Source: Methanoregula sp. PtaU1.Bin051
Lineage (GTDB): Archaea; Halobacteriota; Methanomicrobia; Methanomicrobiales; Methanospirillaceae
Direction: 5' to 3'
Length of the DNA stretch: 57,380 bases
Assembly: GCA_002067895.1 (NCBI GenBank)
Contig: MVRE01000021.1
Span: forward strand, 1 to 57,380
Below the pieces are notes generated by a model. The model saw only the letters and a program-made list of their open reading frames with translations, had not been told where the DNA came from and searched no databases. Made by a program: the position numbers and the translations under genes. Positions within the stretch are counted from its first letter, which is position 1. Each line of letters opens with the position of its first letter. Of this stretch, positions 17,658 through 25,439 are shown piece after piece.

Positions 17658-18454
17658 CCCTTTCTCCAGCGGGCAGCAAGTTCACTCACCACGCTTGAAA
17701 TCCGGGCCGGGCCTGCACCCCAGTGGACGACAATGCCGGCTTTCCCGTTCCATGTGCCAAAGCCTTCCCGCTCGGAACGGCAGCAGCGGGCGATGAACGG
17801 CTCTTCCTTTACTGCGGTGAGCGGACAGATATTTTCAAGGGTAAACAAAGTCCCATAGCACTCCCCGGCAAGCTGCGAGCCGGTCATGCAGCCTGCGACC
17901 CGCTCCCCGCCGCTGAGCCGGTCGGCGTCCAGTGTCTTTGCAAAACCCGCGGCCCGGCAGGGGTAGACATCGGCTTTTATGCCGGTGATATCTGCGATAT
18001 GGTGGCAAAACGTAACCGAGAGATCGCCGAAGAGGCCGGTCGCCTCGAGCTCGCGGATGGTGGCCGAGAGGCTCGGGCGCGGCGGACTGACATCGTAGAC
18101 GTGGACTTTCAGGAACCCCGACAGGTCAGGGTCCAGCACGAAGTTCAGGTGCTCGTCAAGGCCGGTAAAGACCGTGCACCGGTATCCCGAATCGATCGCG
18201 AGCTGAACGAGCCGGGCACGGTCATTGAGCTGGACCTTCTTCGGATAGCGGTAGACCTCGTCTCTGGCCGCGATTACCCATGACGAGACAATACTCCGCA
18301 TCATGCCCTTCCCGTGCGGGTCCGGTGTCACCTCGAGAACCTCGTACCCGTCGCCGGCCGACCGGACGAGATAGCGGCTCAGGAAATAGACCTTCTCACC
18401 GCAGGGTTTTTCGGACGCGAACCCGACGTACTTGCACTGCTCCGGGAAGATCAC
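17654..18454 (-). CDS. Unknown protein conserved inside the aks operon
   Basis: 266 residues, GTG start overlapping the preceding stop (GTGA). No family was recognised with confidence. It is soluble, with no membrane segments. Cysteine and histidine residues are frequent (e.g. VTFCHHIADITG, VYPCRAAGFAKT, CMTGSQLAGECYG, ENICPLT, FIARCCRSEREG). It is embedded between the isomerase small subunit and the dehydrogenase, with 4-base overlaps on both sides. So tight translational coupling argues for a role in the same pathway. The Cys/His clusters would suit metal binding or chemistry on a thiol, but that is inference only. Confidence 0.7.
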   Translation of the reverse strand: MIFPEQCKYVGFASEKPCGEKVYFLSRYLVRSAGDGYEVLEVTPDPHGKGMMRSIVSSWVIAARDEVYRYPKKVQLNDRARLVQLAIDSGYRCTVFTGLDEHLNFVLDPDLSGFLKVHVYDVSPPRPSLSATIRELEATGLFGDLSVTFCHHIADITGIKADVYPCRAAGFAKTLDADRLSGGERVAGCMTGSQLAGECYGTLFTLENICPLTAVKEEPFIARCCRSEREGFGTWNGKAGIVVHWGAGPARISSVVSELAARWRKG

Positions 18455-18921
18455 CGTTTCACCTTCCAGTACGGAACTAGGCCCCCGGCCTGGACGATCG
18501 CGAGCATCCGTTGCGAGAGGGGGGCGACCTTCTTCCGGCCGGTTCCGGCGTCGACCCAGCCGGCACTCAGATCAAAAGTCACGGCCTTTCCCTCAGTGCA
18601 TGCAAGATCGGCCTCAATAACTGGGAGACCGATGTTGATCGCGTTCCGGAAGAAGATCCGGGCAAACGTCGGGGCGACAACCGCGACAACGCCGGCCTCC
18701 TTCAGTGCGATCGCAGCCTGCTCGCGGGACGATCCGCAGCCGAAGTTCTTTCCGGCAACAATGACCGCCCCCGCAAGGCGCGGTGCAAGTTTCGGATCCA
18801 AGTCCTCGAAAACATGCTCCGCCCAGATACGCCGGTCCTTGGTCCTGAGATACCTGCCGGCAATTATGAGGTCTGTATCGATATCAGACGGCAGGCAGAT
18901 TGCTTTTCCCGTTCCCTGCAT
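18451..18921 (-). CDS. aksE: Homoaconitase/isopropylmalate isomerase small subunit (AksE-like)
   Basis: 156 residues. The aconitase swivel domain: DTDLIIAGRYLRT near the N-terminus, NFGCGSSREQAAIAL with the loop that recognises the substrate, and ARIFFRNAINIGLPV. With the large subunit it moves the hydroxyl group (homocitrate to homoisocitrate and longer homologues, or isopropylmalate). The start ATG shares one base with the stop of the large subunit gene (TAATG). Confidence 0.8.
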   Translation of the reverse strand: MQGTGKAICLPSDIDTDLIIAGRYLRTKDRRIWAEHVFEDLDPKLAPRLAGAVIVAGKNFGCGSSREQAAIALKEAGVVAVVAPTFARIFFRNAINIGLPVIEADLACTEGKAVTFDLSAGWVDAGTGRKKVAPLSQRMLAIVQAGGLVPYWKVKR

Positions 18922-20132
18922 TACGGCACCACCGGTTCGGTGATCTCCCCTTCGAGTGCACTCGCCGCTGCGGTGGCGACCGACGAGAGGTAGATCTCCC
19001 CGTTAACACCCATCCGGTTTTTGAAGTTCCGGTTTGCAGTCGAGAGGCAGACCTCTCCCTCCCCGATGACACCCAAATGAGCGCCGAGGCAGGGGCCGCA
19101 GCCCGGCGTCCCGACCATGCAGCCGGCCGCAATGATATCGGCAAGTACGCCGGTGCGGACGGCTTCCGCAAGCACGGCCCGGGATGCCGGGACCACAATC
19201 GTCCGTACCGCGACCTTCTTTCCCGCAACAATCCGGGCGAACCGGGCAAGGTCGGAGTACCTCCCGTTGGTGCAGGTGCCCACGAATACCTGGTCGACGG
19301 GGAGGCCGGCAAGGTCGTGCACCGGCTTTACGGTATCGACCCGAGGCGGCACCGCAATAAGGGGTACGACATCTGACAGGTCGATATCGACCTCTTTCGT
19401 ATAACTGCACGGCTCCGCTGCCTGCCGCTGCGCCGTAACCCCGTATCCGGCAAGGTACCGTTCGGTGACCCCGTCGGCATAGAACATCCCGGTCTTCGCA
19501 CCGGTCTCGACTGCAAGGTTGCAGAGCACCAGCCGGTCGTCCATGGAAAGGGGGCCTGCACTCTCACCGATGAACTCCAGCGCCCGGTACGTCGCCCCGT
19601 CCATGCCCAGCTTGCTGACATAGGTGAGCGCAAGGTCTTTTGCCTCCGCTGCCTCGGCAAGGGCCCCGGTCAGCCGGATCGCGATCGTTTCGGGGACCCG
19701 GAACCACGTTTCGCCGGTCAGCCAGATCGCGGCCATGTCGGTCGCCCCGACACCGGTCGCGAACGCCCCGAACGCCCCGAGCGTGCAGCTGTGCGAGTCA
19801 GCACCGACAACGACCTCCCCCGGCAGCACGATCCCCTCGCTCATGCACTGGTGGCAGATGCCGCCCCCTGCATCCGAGAACTGCATGAACGAGCTCTTCG
19901 CAAAATCCCGCAGCTCGTGCTGGAGGGTTGCGGTGGTCGAGTTGTTGGCCGGCACAATATGGTCGAAGATCACGTGCAGGCGGGAGGGGTCAGCAAGCCC
20001 GCCTGCGCCCATCTGCCGGTACGATTCGAGCGTCAGCACGCCGGTCCCGTCGTGGACGTACGCCCGGTCAACCGTACGTTCTACGAACTCCCCGGAAGCA
20101 GCACCGAGGATCCGCTCCGAGAGCGTACTCAT
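18921..20132 (-). CDS. aksD: Homoaconitase/isopropylmalate isomerase large subunit (AksD-like)
   Basis: 403 residues from ATG 20132 (MSTLSERIL); this start overlaps the aksA stop by four bases (ATGA), so the longer upstream frame is rejected. It binds the [4Fe-4S] cluster of the aconitase family. Motifs: AYVHDGTGVLTLESYRQMG, FDHIVPANN, GADSHSCTLGAFGAFATGVG, VDQVFVGTCTNGRYSDLA, and CMVGTPGCGPCLGAHLG with the cluster cysteines. Archaeal versions of this size form either leucine-pathway or Aks enzymes; the operon points to coenzyme B synthesis. Confidence 0.8.
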   Translation of the reverse strand: MSTLSERILGAASGEFVERTVDRAYVHDGTGVLTLESYRQMGAGGLADPSRLHVIFDHIVPANNSTTATLQHELRDFAKSSFMQFSDAGGGICHQCMSEGIVLPGEVVVGADSHSCTLGAFGAFATGVGATDMAAIWLTGETWFRVPETIAIRLTGALAEAAEAKDLALTYVSKLGMDGATYRALEFIGESAGPLSMDDRLVLCNLAVETGAKTGMFYADGVTERYLAGYGVTAQRQAAEPCSYTKEVDIDLSDVVPLIAVPPRVDTVKPVHDLAGLPVDQVFVGTCTNGRYSDLARFARIVAGKKVAVRTIVVPASRAVLAEAVRTGVLADIIAAGCMVGTPGCGPCLGAHLGVIGEGEVCLSTANRNFKNRMGVNGEIYLSSVATAAASALEGEITEPVVP

Positions 20133-21262
20133 GCCGGCTTCTCCTCCTTTACCTTCCGGATCATCTTTTTCAGGACTTCGGGAGTGATCGTGCACTTTTC
20201 CTCGGAATGCTTCTTGACGTTCTCCAACACCCGGCAGATCTGGGGTTCGGAAAGTTCACAACCCATCGCGGCGACGACGTGCTCGAGCGCCTTCTTGCCG
20301 GTATGCTTCCCGAGGATGAAGCGCCGCTCGCCCCCTACGAGTTCCGGCGGGAAGTTCTCGTAGCTGTGCGGGTCCTCGAGAATGGCGGCGATGTGGATCC
20401 CGCTCTCGTGGGAGAACGCGAGCTCACCAACAACCGGTTTGTTCCGGGGCAGCGCGATCCCGGAGTACAACTCGACTACGCGGGAGAGCGCGGTTATGTG
20501 CGAGAGGTCGTACCGGTCCACGCCACCGCTCATCCGGAGCGCGATGAGCACCTCCTCGAGAGCAGCATTGCCGGCCCGTTCCCCGATCCCGTTCACCGTG
20601 GTGTGGAGCTGGAACGCACCCGCTTCGGCTGCCGTTATCGTGTTGGCAACAGCGCAGCCCATGTCGTTGTGGCAGTGAGCGCAGAGCGGGCGGTCGACAG
20701 AAGCGACGAGGTCCGACATGACCCTGTACATCTCCAGCGGGGTTAAGCAGCCGGTCGTATCAGCAAAGGAGAGCAGGTCGGTCTTGTGCTCGGATGCCCG
20801 CCGGTACACTTCCTTTAAGAATACCGGGTCGGTCCGTGATGCGTCCTCGGCGGCAAACCGGACCGAAAGGCCATGGTCGTGGGCGTAATCGATGAGGGGG
20901 AGAGTGGAGTCTAGCACCTGATCTTTTGTCTTGTTCTTAAACTTGATCCGCATGTGAAGGTCAGAGGTCGCGATAAAGATAGAGACCATATCCACGTCGG
21001 CATCGATAGCGTCGTTGAGGTCCGATTCCTTTGCCCGGGCAAGGCAGCAGATCCGGGCGTCAAGCCCGAGGTTAGCTATAGTCTTTACGCAGAGCTTCTC
21101 ATTTGCGGAAACAGACGGGAACCCTGCCTCGATCACCTCGACCCCGACCTGGTCGAGCATCCGGGCGATATCCGTTTTCTCCGCGCAGGAGAATGATACC
21201 CCGGGCGTCTGCTCCCCGTCCCGTAACGTTACATCACAGATCTCAACATTCCACGGTTTCAT
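20129..21262 (-). CDS. aksA: Homocitrate-synthase-like 2-oxoacid chain elongation enzyme (AksA)
   Basis: 377 residues from ATG 21262 (MKPWNVEICDVTLRDGEQTP); this start lies inside the end of the upstream TPP gene (20-base overlap). It is a DRE-TIM acyltransferase: DVTLRDGEQTPGV, EAGFPSVS, LCAHCHNDMGCAVANT with the metal-binding HxH-like pair, TVNGIGERAGNAALEE, and SHESGIHIAAILEDP. It condenses acetyl-CoA with 2-oxoglutarate and then with the C6 and C7 2-oxoacids in three rounds, leading to 2-oxosuberate for coenzyme B. An isopropylmalate or citramalate synthase role is the alternative. It lacks the LeuA-type C-terminal regulatory domain, as expected for AksA. Confidence 0.75.
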   Translation of the reverse strand: MKPWNVEICDVTLRDGEQTPGVSFSCAEKTDIARMLDQVGVEVIEAGFPSVSANEKLCVKTIANLGLDARICCLARAKESDLNDAIDADVDMVSIFIATSDLHMRIKFKNKTKDQVLDSTLPLIDYAHDHGLSVRFAAEDASRTDPVFLKEVYRRASEHKTDLLSFADTTGCLTPLEMYRVMSDLVASVDRPLCAHCHNDMGCAVANTITAAEAGAFQLHTTVNGIGERAGNAALEEVLIALRMSGGVDRYDLSHITALSRVVELYSGIALPRNKPVVGELAFSHESGIHIAAILEDPHSYENFPPELVGGERRFILGKHTGKKALEHVVAAMGCELSEPQICRVLENVKKHSEEKCTITPEVLKKMIRKVKEEKPA

Positions 21263-22514
21263 GGCTGCTCCCTTCCGGACACGCCCCTTCAACAACAAGC
21301 ATGCGGGGCGCATCCGTCACCACAAGCTGATCGTTTAACAACTGTTCGTCACCGGCCCAGCAGACAACCGGGTCCGCCCATGCGAGGTATCTCTTCGGGT
21401 CGTGCGCTTCCTGTCCCCCGGTCATGCCCAGCCGGTCGTTCTTCAGCACGATGCAAAGCAAAGGGAGGCGTTTCTCGTATACGTCGATCAGTGCGTTGAT
21501 GCCGGAGTGCAGGAGGGCATAGTCCCCGATCAGCGCCACTTTCGTGCTCCGCGCCGCAATTGCAACCGATGACCCGAGGGCGTAACATGCAATGCCGACC
21601 CGGTACGGCGGGTTCTGGGCAAGCACCGAGCACCCGATGTCGCAGATTGCCTTCATCTTCCGCTCCCTGAGCATTTCCATCAGCGGTTTGAAGGGGCAGT
21701 CCCGGCAGAATGTCCGGCAGTACCCCCGGTCGGCAAACGTAACCGGATTTCCTTCCGGTTTTGGGGCACTGATGCAGCGATGGTCGTGCAGGAACCGGCG
21801 CCCGAACTCGCGCGTATTCAGAAGTTTTTTTTGCGACGCGGGGGGCGGGTAGACCGTCACGGCATGTGAATCGCCAGAAGCTGCCCCGGCACCGACAATT
21901 CCCCCGGTAATCCGGTTCAGCGGGGACTTCCTCGACCATGCAAAGAGTGCCGCCGTCCCGCGCTCTGCCGCCTGCGACCGCCCGTGCATGGTGAGGTCCG
22001 GGTCCGCAAGGTTCCCGGACCCGTTCCGCCGCTTCACACCGGTCATGGCCGCCTCCTGTTCAAGGAGCGGGGGGGTGATGCGGAGGATTGCCACCCGGGA
22101 GAACTCTTCCGACGCCTCAAACGCTGCCTCGACCGCCTCCATGCAGGTTTCCGGTCCCGGTTCGAGGACCGGCACCTGCGCCAGCTCCCCGTAGTACCGG
22201 GAGTCCTGTGTGTTCTGGGACCCGCGGGCGGCAATGTCGTCCCCCGCGACGATCACAATGCCTGCGCGGAGCCCCTGTGTCGTCACGTTCACGAGCGTAT
22301 CAGCGCAGGTGTTCAGCCCCACGTTCTTGATGATGACTGCAGAGCGGCGCTGCGAGAGCGAGTCGCCGATCGCGTACTCGAGCGCGACCTTCTCGTTGAT
22401 CGTAAGTTCCGCACCGGTGATCCGGGCGATATCCGTCACCGGATAGCCCGGGACCGTGTAGAACGTATCGGCGCACGCCTTCAGCGCCGAGGCGACTGCA
22501 GAATCCCCCTTCAT
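21243..22514 (-). CDS. IorA-like thiamine-pyrophosphate enzyme lacking the ferredoxin domain
   Basis: 423 residues. It resembles the alpha subunit of indolepyruvate ferredoxin oxidoreductase. The Pyr half has YTVPGYPVTDIARI, the catalytic glutamate in TINEKVALE (about 41), KNVGLNTCADTLVNV and GSQNTQDSRYYG. The PP half has CRDCPFKPLMEML and a TPP-magnesium motif from GDYALLHSGI (about 330) to KNDRLGMTGGQ (about 368). IorA normally continues into a two-cluster ferredoxin domain and needs IorB; here the protein ends soon after the PP domain and no iorB is present. That fits a non-oxidative decarboxylase better than a ferredoxin reductase. Start ATG 22514 is one base after the upstream stop. Confidence 0.75.
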   Translation of the reverse strand: MKGDSAVASALKACADTFYTVPGYPVTDIARITGAELTINEKVALEYAIGDSLSQRRSAVIIKNVGLNTCADTLVNVTTQGLRAGIVIVAGDDIAARGSQNTQDSRYYGELAQVPVLEPGPETCMEAVEAAFEASEEFSRVAILRITPPLLEQEAAMTGVKRRNGSGNLADPDLTMHGRSQAAERGTAALFAWSRKSPLNRITGGIVGAGAASGDSHAVTVYPPPASQKKLLNTREFGRRFLHDHRCISAPKPEGNPVTFADRGYCRTFCRDCPFKPLMEMLRERKMKAICDIGCSVLAQNPPYRVGIACYALGSSVAIAARSTKVALIGDYALLHSGINALIDVYEKRLPLLCIVLKNDRLGMTGGQEAHDPKRYLAWADPVVCWAGDEQLLNDQLVVTDAPRMLVVEGACPEGSSHETVEC

Positions 22515-22515
22515 C

Positions 22516-23481
22516 TCAGTCCCTCCCCGGCACGAGGTCGCAGCCCGTGCAGCTCGTGCACATGGTCTGCGCAACCCTTGTGTCGAGCCCCTCATCCGCG
22601 AGGGCTTTTTCGTGCATCGCAAAGATCCGCCTGAGCCGTTCGGCGGACGGGCGCTCCCGGTTGGAGAGTGCGGCGACCGGGTTTAACGGCCGGAGGACCG
22701 GGATGATGCCGCGTGCCGTGAGCCGGCGGATGCACTCCTCCATCTCCGCATCGGTCTCCCCAAGCCCAACAATCACGTTCGAGAAGACCCGGTTCCTGCC
22801 AAAGAGCGCAACAGAGCGTTCCAGCACGCCCCAGATCCGGTCGTAGTCGAGTTCCGGGCACATCTCCCCGAAGATCTCAGGCGTCGCCGCCTCGATGTTG
22901 AACTTGACCTCGGCAACATCCAGGTCATGGAGCCTGTCCGGTGTGAGTTCCGTCGGGTAGATGGAGACGCCGATCGGCAGGCCAAAATGCCGCAGCGCCT
23001 TTACAACCGTACGCACGTAGGTTTCCTCCTCCCCAATCGTTGTCAGCACGCCGCTGGTTAACGAGATCGCGGTGACCCGGTCGCGGACCGATTCGACCAG
23101 CCGGACGATCTCCGGGATGGTCTTGCGCTGCCCCCTGAGCGCAGGGACCGGGCAGTACCGGCAGTGAAAGGCGCAGCTTCCCGTGACCGTGATGTACGCC
23201 TGTCTCGGGCAGTGGAGGCCGGGCCGCTCGAGCCGCCCATTCAGCTGCAGCGACCCGTGGAACAGGTCGGCGACCCCTCCCCCGCGGTGGATGACCTCGA
23301 GATCGCTCATCTCGTCGAGGGAGAGCCGGACCCGGTGCCCTCCCATGGAGAAGAAGACCGAACCCTCCCCCCCGGCGCCCGGCCCGGCGGCCGAACGTGT
23401 GATGTACTCGTCCGCGGGCGCACCGGTGAGCCGGGCCGGGCCGGCCGCGAGCAGCTCCGCCTTTACATCCTGCCATCGCAT
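22516..23481 (-). CDS. Radical SAM protein of unknown function in the aks operon
   Basis: 321 residues. The N-terminal 90 residues are an accessory domain (SVFFSMGGHRVRLSLDEM). The radical SAM core begins with GSCAFHCRYCPVP, a CxxxCxxC triad at C103, C107 and C110 for the [4Fe-4S]-AdoMet cluster. The C-terminus has a second triad CTSCTGC at C308, C311 and C314, which could hold another iron-sulfur cluster, a feature of biotin/lipoyl-synthase-like or activating enzymes. It overlaps the marker-11 gene by 19 bases. Substrate unknown; resemblance to biotin-synthase-related proteins is general. Confidence 0.75.
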   Translation of the reverse strand: MRWQDVKAELLAAGPARLTGAPADEYITRSAAGPGAGGEGSVFFSMGGHRVRLSLDEMSDLEVIHRGGGVADLFHGSLQLNGRLERPGLHCPRQAYITVTGSCAFHCRYCPVPALRGQRKTIPEIVRLVESVRDRVTAISLTSGVLTTIGEEETYVRTVVKALRHFGLPIGVSIYPTELTPDRLHDLDVAEVKFNIEAATPEIFGEMCPELDYDRIWGVLERSVALFGRNRVFSNVIVGLGETDAEMEECIRRLTARGIIPVLRPLNPVAALSNRERPSAERLRRIFAMHEKALADEGLDTRVAQTMCTSCTGCDLVPGRD

Positions 23482-24359
23482 AGCCTAAGCGCCTCCTCAT
23501 ATTGCGTAAAGAACGGCAGTGCGGCAACCGCCCCGGTGATCCCGCGGCCGTCCATGATGATCGAGAGATCGGGGTCGCGAAGGCCGGTGAAAAGGTCCGG
23601 GCGGACCTCCCCTCTTTTGACAGCCTTTCCGAACTCCAGGAGTTTTGATGACGGTTCGAATGCCGCAGAGACTGCCATGCCGGTCTTGTCCGAAAGCGTG
23701 TACCGCTCCAGCAGCTGCCGGAACCGTCCGGTAAGCCGGTCCGGTTCCGAGGATGCGAACTCGGCGGCAATGGCAACGCAGTTCTTGGTCCGGAACGGCA
23801 CAGGGAAGAGCTGGACGATGGTGTGCGAGAGGTAGACAGACTTCTCGTCCGCAACAGCCTTCGCGATATTGTGGACGAGCGTCCAGGTCGCCCCCTCTTC
23901 CGGGGTATCGGTATCATCCACGCCTATGATCACCCGCTGCATCCGGGGAAGCCAGATCGTAGACCCGGCGACCTTCCCGCCGCCGGACTCGTCGCTCCGG
24001 CTCCGGATCACGCCGGCAGCGTCCGACCGGCAGGCGGCGGCGCCGACCCCCCCGCCGCCCATGCCGATATAGCTGATGCCGATCTCTTTTGCGGAGACAC
24101 CGACACCGGAAATTCCGGCCGGGAACCGGGAGCCCTCGAGTGCAAGATCAACGGTCCCCCGCTTCAGCATGTACCGCACCGAACCTCCGACCGGGCGGGC
24201 GGAAACGACCAGCGGGCTTTGCGCATAGTGTTTTGCCGACCACATCGCCCCGCCGACACAGTCGAAGAACTCGACCAGCTCCACCCGGTCGCCTTCCCTG
24301 TCGGCCACCGCCGCGATCCGCGGGTAGTGGATCACGTACGGCTCAGCAATCTGTTCCAT
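23463..24359 (-). CDS. Methanogenesis marker protein 11
   Basis: 298 residues. It has the family-like stretch VIIGVDDTDTPEEGATWTLV (a DDTD motif shared with TiaS-type ATP/nucleotide-binding proteins), FPVPFRTKNCVAIAAEF, and an N-terminal half with ARPVGGSVRYMLKRGTVDLA and GISYIGMGGGGVGAA. This family is found in methanogens and has no proven function. It is first in the eight-gene operon. Start ATG 24359 has a weak upstream ribosome site; an in-frame ATG with a strong site lies 22 codons upstream but hits a TGA after seven codons. Confidence 0.75.
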   Translation of the reverse strand: MEQIAEPYVIHYPRIAAVADREGDRVELVEFFDCVGGAMWSAKHYAQSPLVVSARPVGGSVRYMLKRGTVDLALEGSRFPAGISGVGVSAKEIGISYIGMGGGGVGAAACRSDAAGVIRSRSDESGGGKVAGSTIWLPRMQRVIIGVDDTDTPEEGATWTLVHNIAKAVADEKSVYLSHTIVQLFPVPFRTKNCVAIAAEFASSEPDRLTGRFRQLLERYTLSDKTGMAVSAAFEPSSKLLEFGKAVKRGEVRPDLFTGLRDPDLSIIMDGRGITGAVAALPFFTQYEEALRLCDGRM

Positions 24360-24401
24360 GCAGCCCCGCGGGAGACCCCCCGTCCCGTTTGCCCGGTAAT
24401 C

Positions 24402-24425
24402 TCAGACAGACAGCCCGGACTTCAT
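24402..24425 (-). other. Seven-codon upstream ORF with strong ribosome binding site
   Basis: On the minus strand, an AGGAGGAG ribosome site stands about 5 bases before an ATG that begins M-K-S-G-L-S-V and ends at TGA, 42 bases before the ATG of the marker-11 gene and in the same frame. It may be a leader ORF controlling the aks operon. Alternatively, the gene once started here and a TGA has appeared. Confidence 0.4.
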
Positions 24426-24456
24426 ACCTGCTCCTCCTGAAGTCGGTTACTATCAT

Positions 24457-24509
24457 GTTATTACCGAAATTTTCGTTAACAAAAGAATCGTTAATAACAG
24501 TATATATTT
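24457..24509 (-). promoter_or_regulatory. Promoter and inverted repeat of the aks operon
   Basis: Minus-strand TATA-like AAAATATATACTG (about 24499-24511 on the plus strand). Immediately downstream is an inverted repeat with arms GTTATTACCGA (24457-24467) and TCGTTAATAAC (24488-24498), 10 of 11 bases matching, with an internal GTTAAC palindrome. The predicted start of transcription falls inside it, so it could be an operator or a 5'-end hairpin. Confidence 0.5.
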
Positions 24510-24529
24510 TGATCGAAAGGTGATTCCGG

Positions 24530-24544
24530 AAAAACAGGAAAAAA
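24530..24544 (-). terminator. T-rich terminator after ftr
   Basis: Read on the minus strand, the ftr stop is followed within 15 bases by TTTTTT and then TTTTT, the usual T-tract form of archaeal terminators. It lies between ftr and the divergent-looking aks promoter. Confidence 0.45.
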
Positions 24545-24554
24545 GAGGAAGTAC

Positions 24555-25439
24555 TCAGAGCACCTTGTGGAGCTCGATCTTGAAGGGGCCGAGGTTCCCG
24601 CCGAAGTTGCCGGCCGAGATGAATTTGACGCCCGGCACGGTGACTGCCGCCTTGATGCCGGCTGCCATCGCCGCCGCGACGCTCTTTTCATCGATACCGT
24701 CGATAACGATCTCGTAGACTGCTTTGACGCCGGCCGGGACCTTGCTGTCCGCAACCTTCTCACGGAGCGTTGGGCAGTACTTCTCGTTCGTGGATGCCGG
24801 CATGAACTTGTATTTCAGGCTGCCGACCTTCGACCCGCTCCCGACAATGCCGCCCGGGAAGCTTGTGATAACGCCATCTACGTTCGCAATTGCATCGACA
24901 GCTGCCTGTGCCCCGATGAGGGCGGCCATCTGGTTCTCACCCATCACAAAGAAGTTGCCGCCGGCAACACCCTTGACGATCCCGAACTCTTCCTCGCCAA
25001 CGTATTCCCCGTTCATGATCGGGATGACCCAGCACTTCCGGCCGCCGACCTCTTTCTGGTACTCGTACCCGTCTCCGAAGAAGTGGAGCTTGACTGCGAT
25101 CTTCTCCTCGGCACTCGTGATGCCGTTGAAGACCGCAGTCGTCGGCGCTGTAAGCACGCACTCCGCGAGGCGCTCTACGACCTGCTCTTTTAACCTTTTC
25201 TTGCTTGCACAGATAAGGATGGCAACGCCGGGCCTTCCGTCAGGAGTCTCGGACCCGTCCAGTTCGCATTCGATGCCGGCCTCGCATGGGCAGCCGATCG
25301 CGGATGTAGCAAAACCTGTAGCCTCGATTGCAGCCTTCCTTGCCCATTCCTTTGTCACTGCGGTGATAATGACCCGGCAGACCCAGGTCGGGAACGCTTC
25401 TGCATACGTGTTGTCAATCGTAACACCGTTGATCTCCAT
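24555..25439 (-). CDS. ftr: Formylmethanofuran--tetrahydromethanopterin formyltransferase
   Basis: 294 residues, full length. It moves the formyl group from formylmethanofuran to tetrahydro(sarcina)methanopterin, step two of CO2 reduction to methane; a soluble tetramer. Recognisable stretches are MEINGVTIDNTYAEAFPTW at the start, GCPCEAGIECEL, HFFGDGYEYQKEVGGRKCW, TSFPGGIVGSGSKVGS and GNFGGNLGPFKIELHKVL at the end. A GGAGG ribosome site sits 8 bases before the ATG. It is divergent from the fwdF-hdr operon across a 470-base spacer. Confidence 0.97.
   Translation of the reverse strand: MEINGVTIDNTYAEAFPTWVCRVIITAVTKEWARKAAIEATGFATSAIGCPCEAGIECELDGSETPDGRPGVAILICASKKRLKEQVVERLAECVLTAPTTAVFNGITSAEEKIAVKLHFFGDGYEYQKEVGGRKCWVIPIMNGEYVGEEEFGIVKGVAGGNFFVMGENQMAALIGAQAAVDAIANVDGVITSFPGGIVGSGSKVGSLKYKFMPASTNEKYCPTLREKVADSKVPAGVKAVYEIVIDGIDEKSVAAAMAAGIKAAVTVPGVKFISAGNFGGNLGPFKIELHKVL

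Noticed and set aside
16653-21262. Simple leucine (LeuA-LeuCD-LeuB) operon
   Set aside because: Possible by family alone, but the co-translated marker 11, TPP and radical SAM genes and the short AksA without a regulatory domain fit coenzyme B better. Kept as an alternative.
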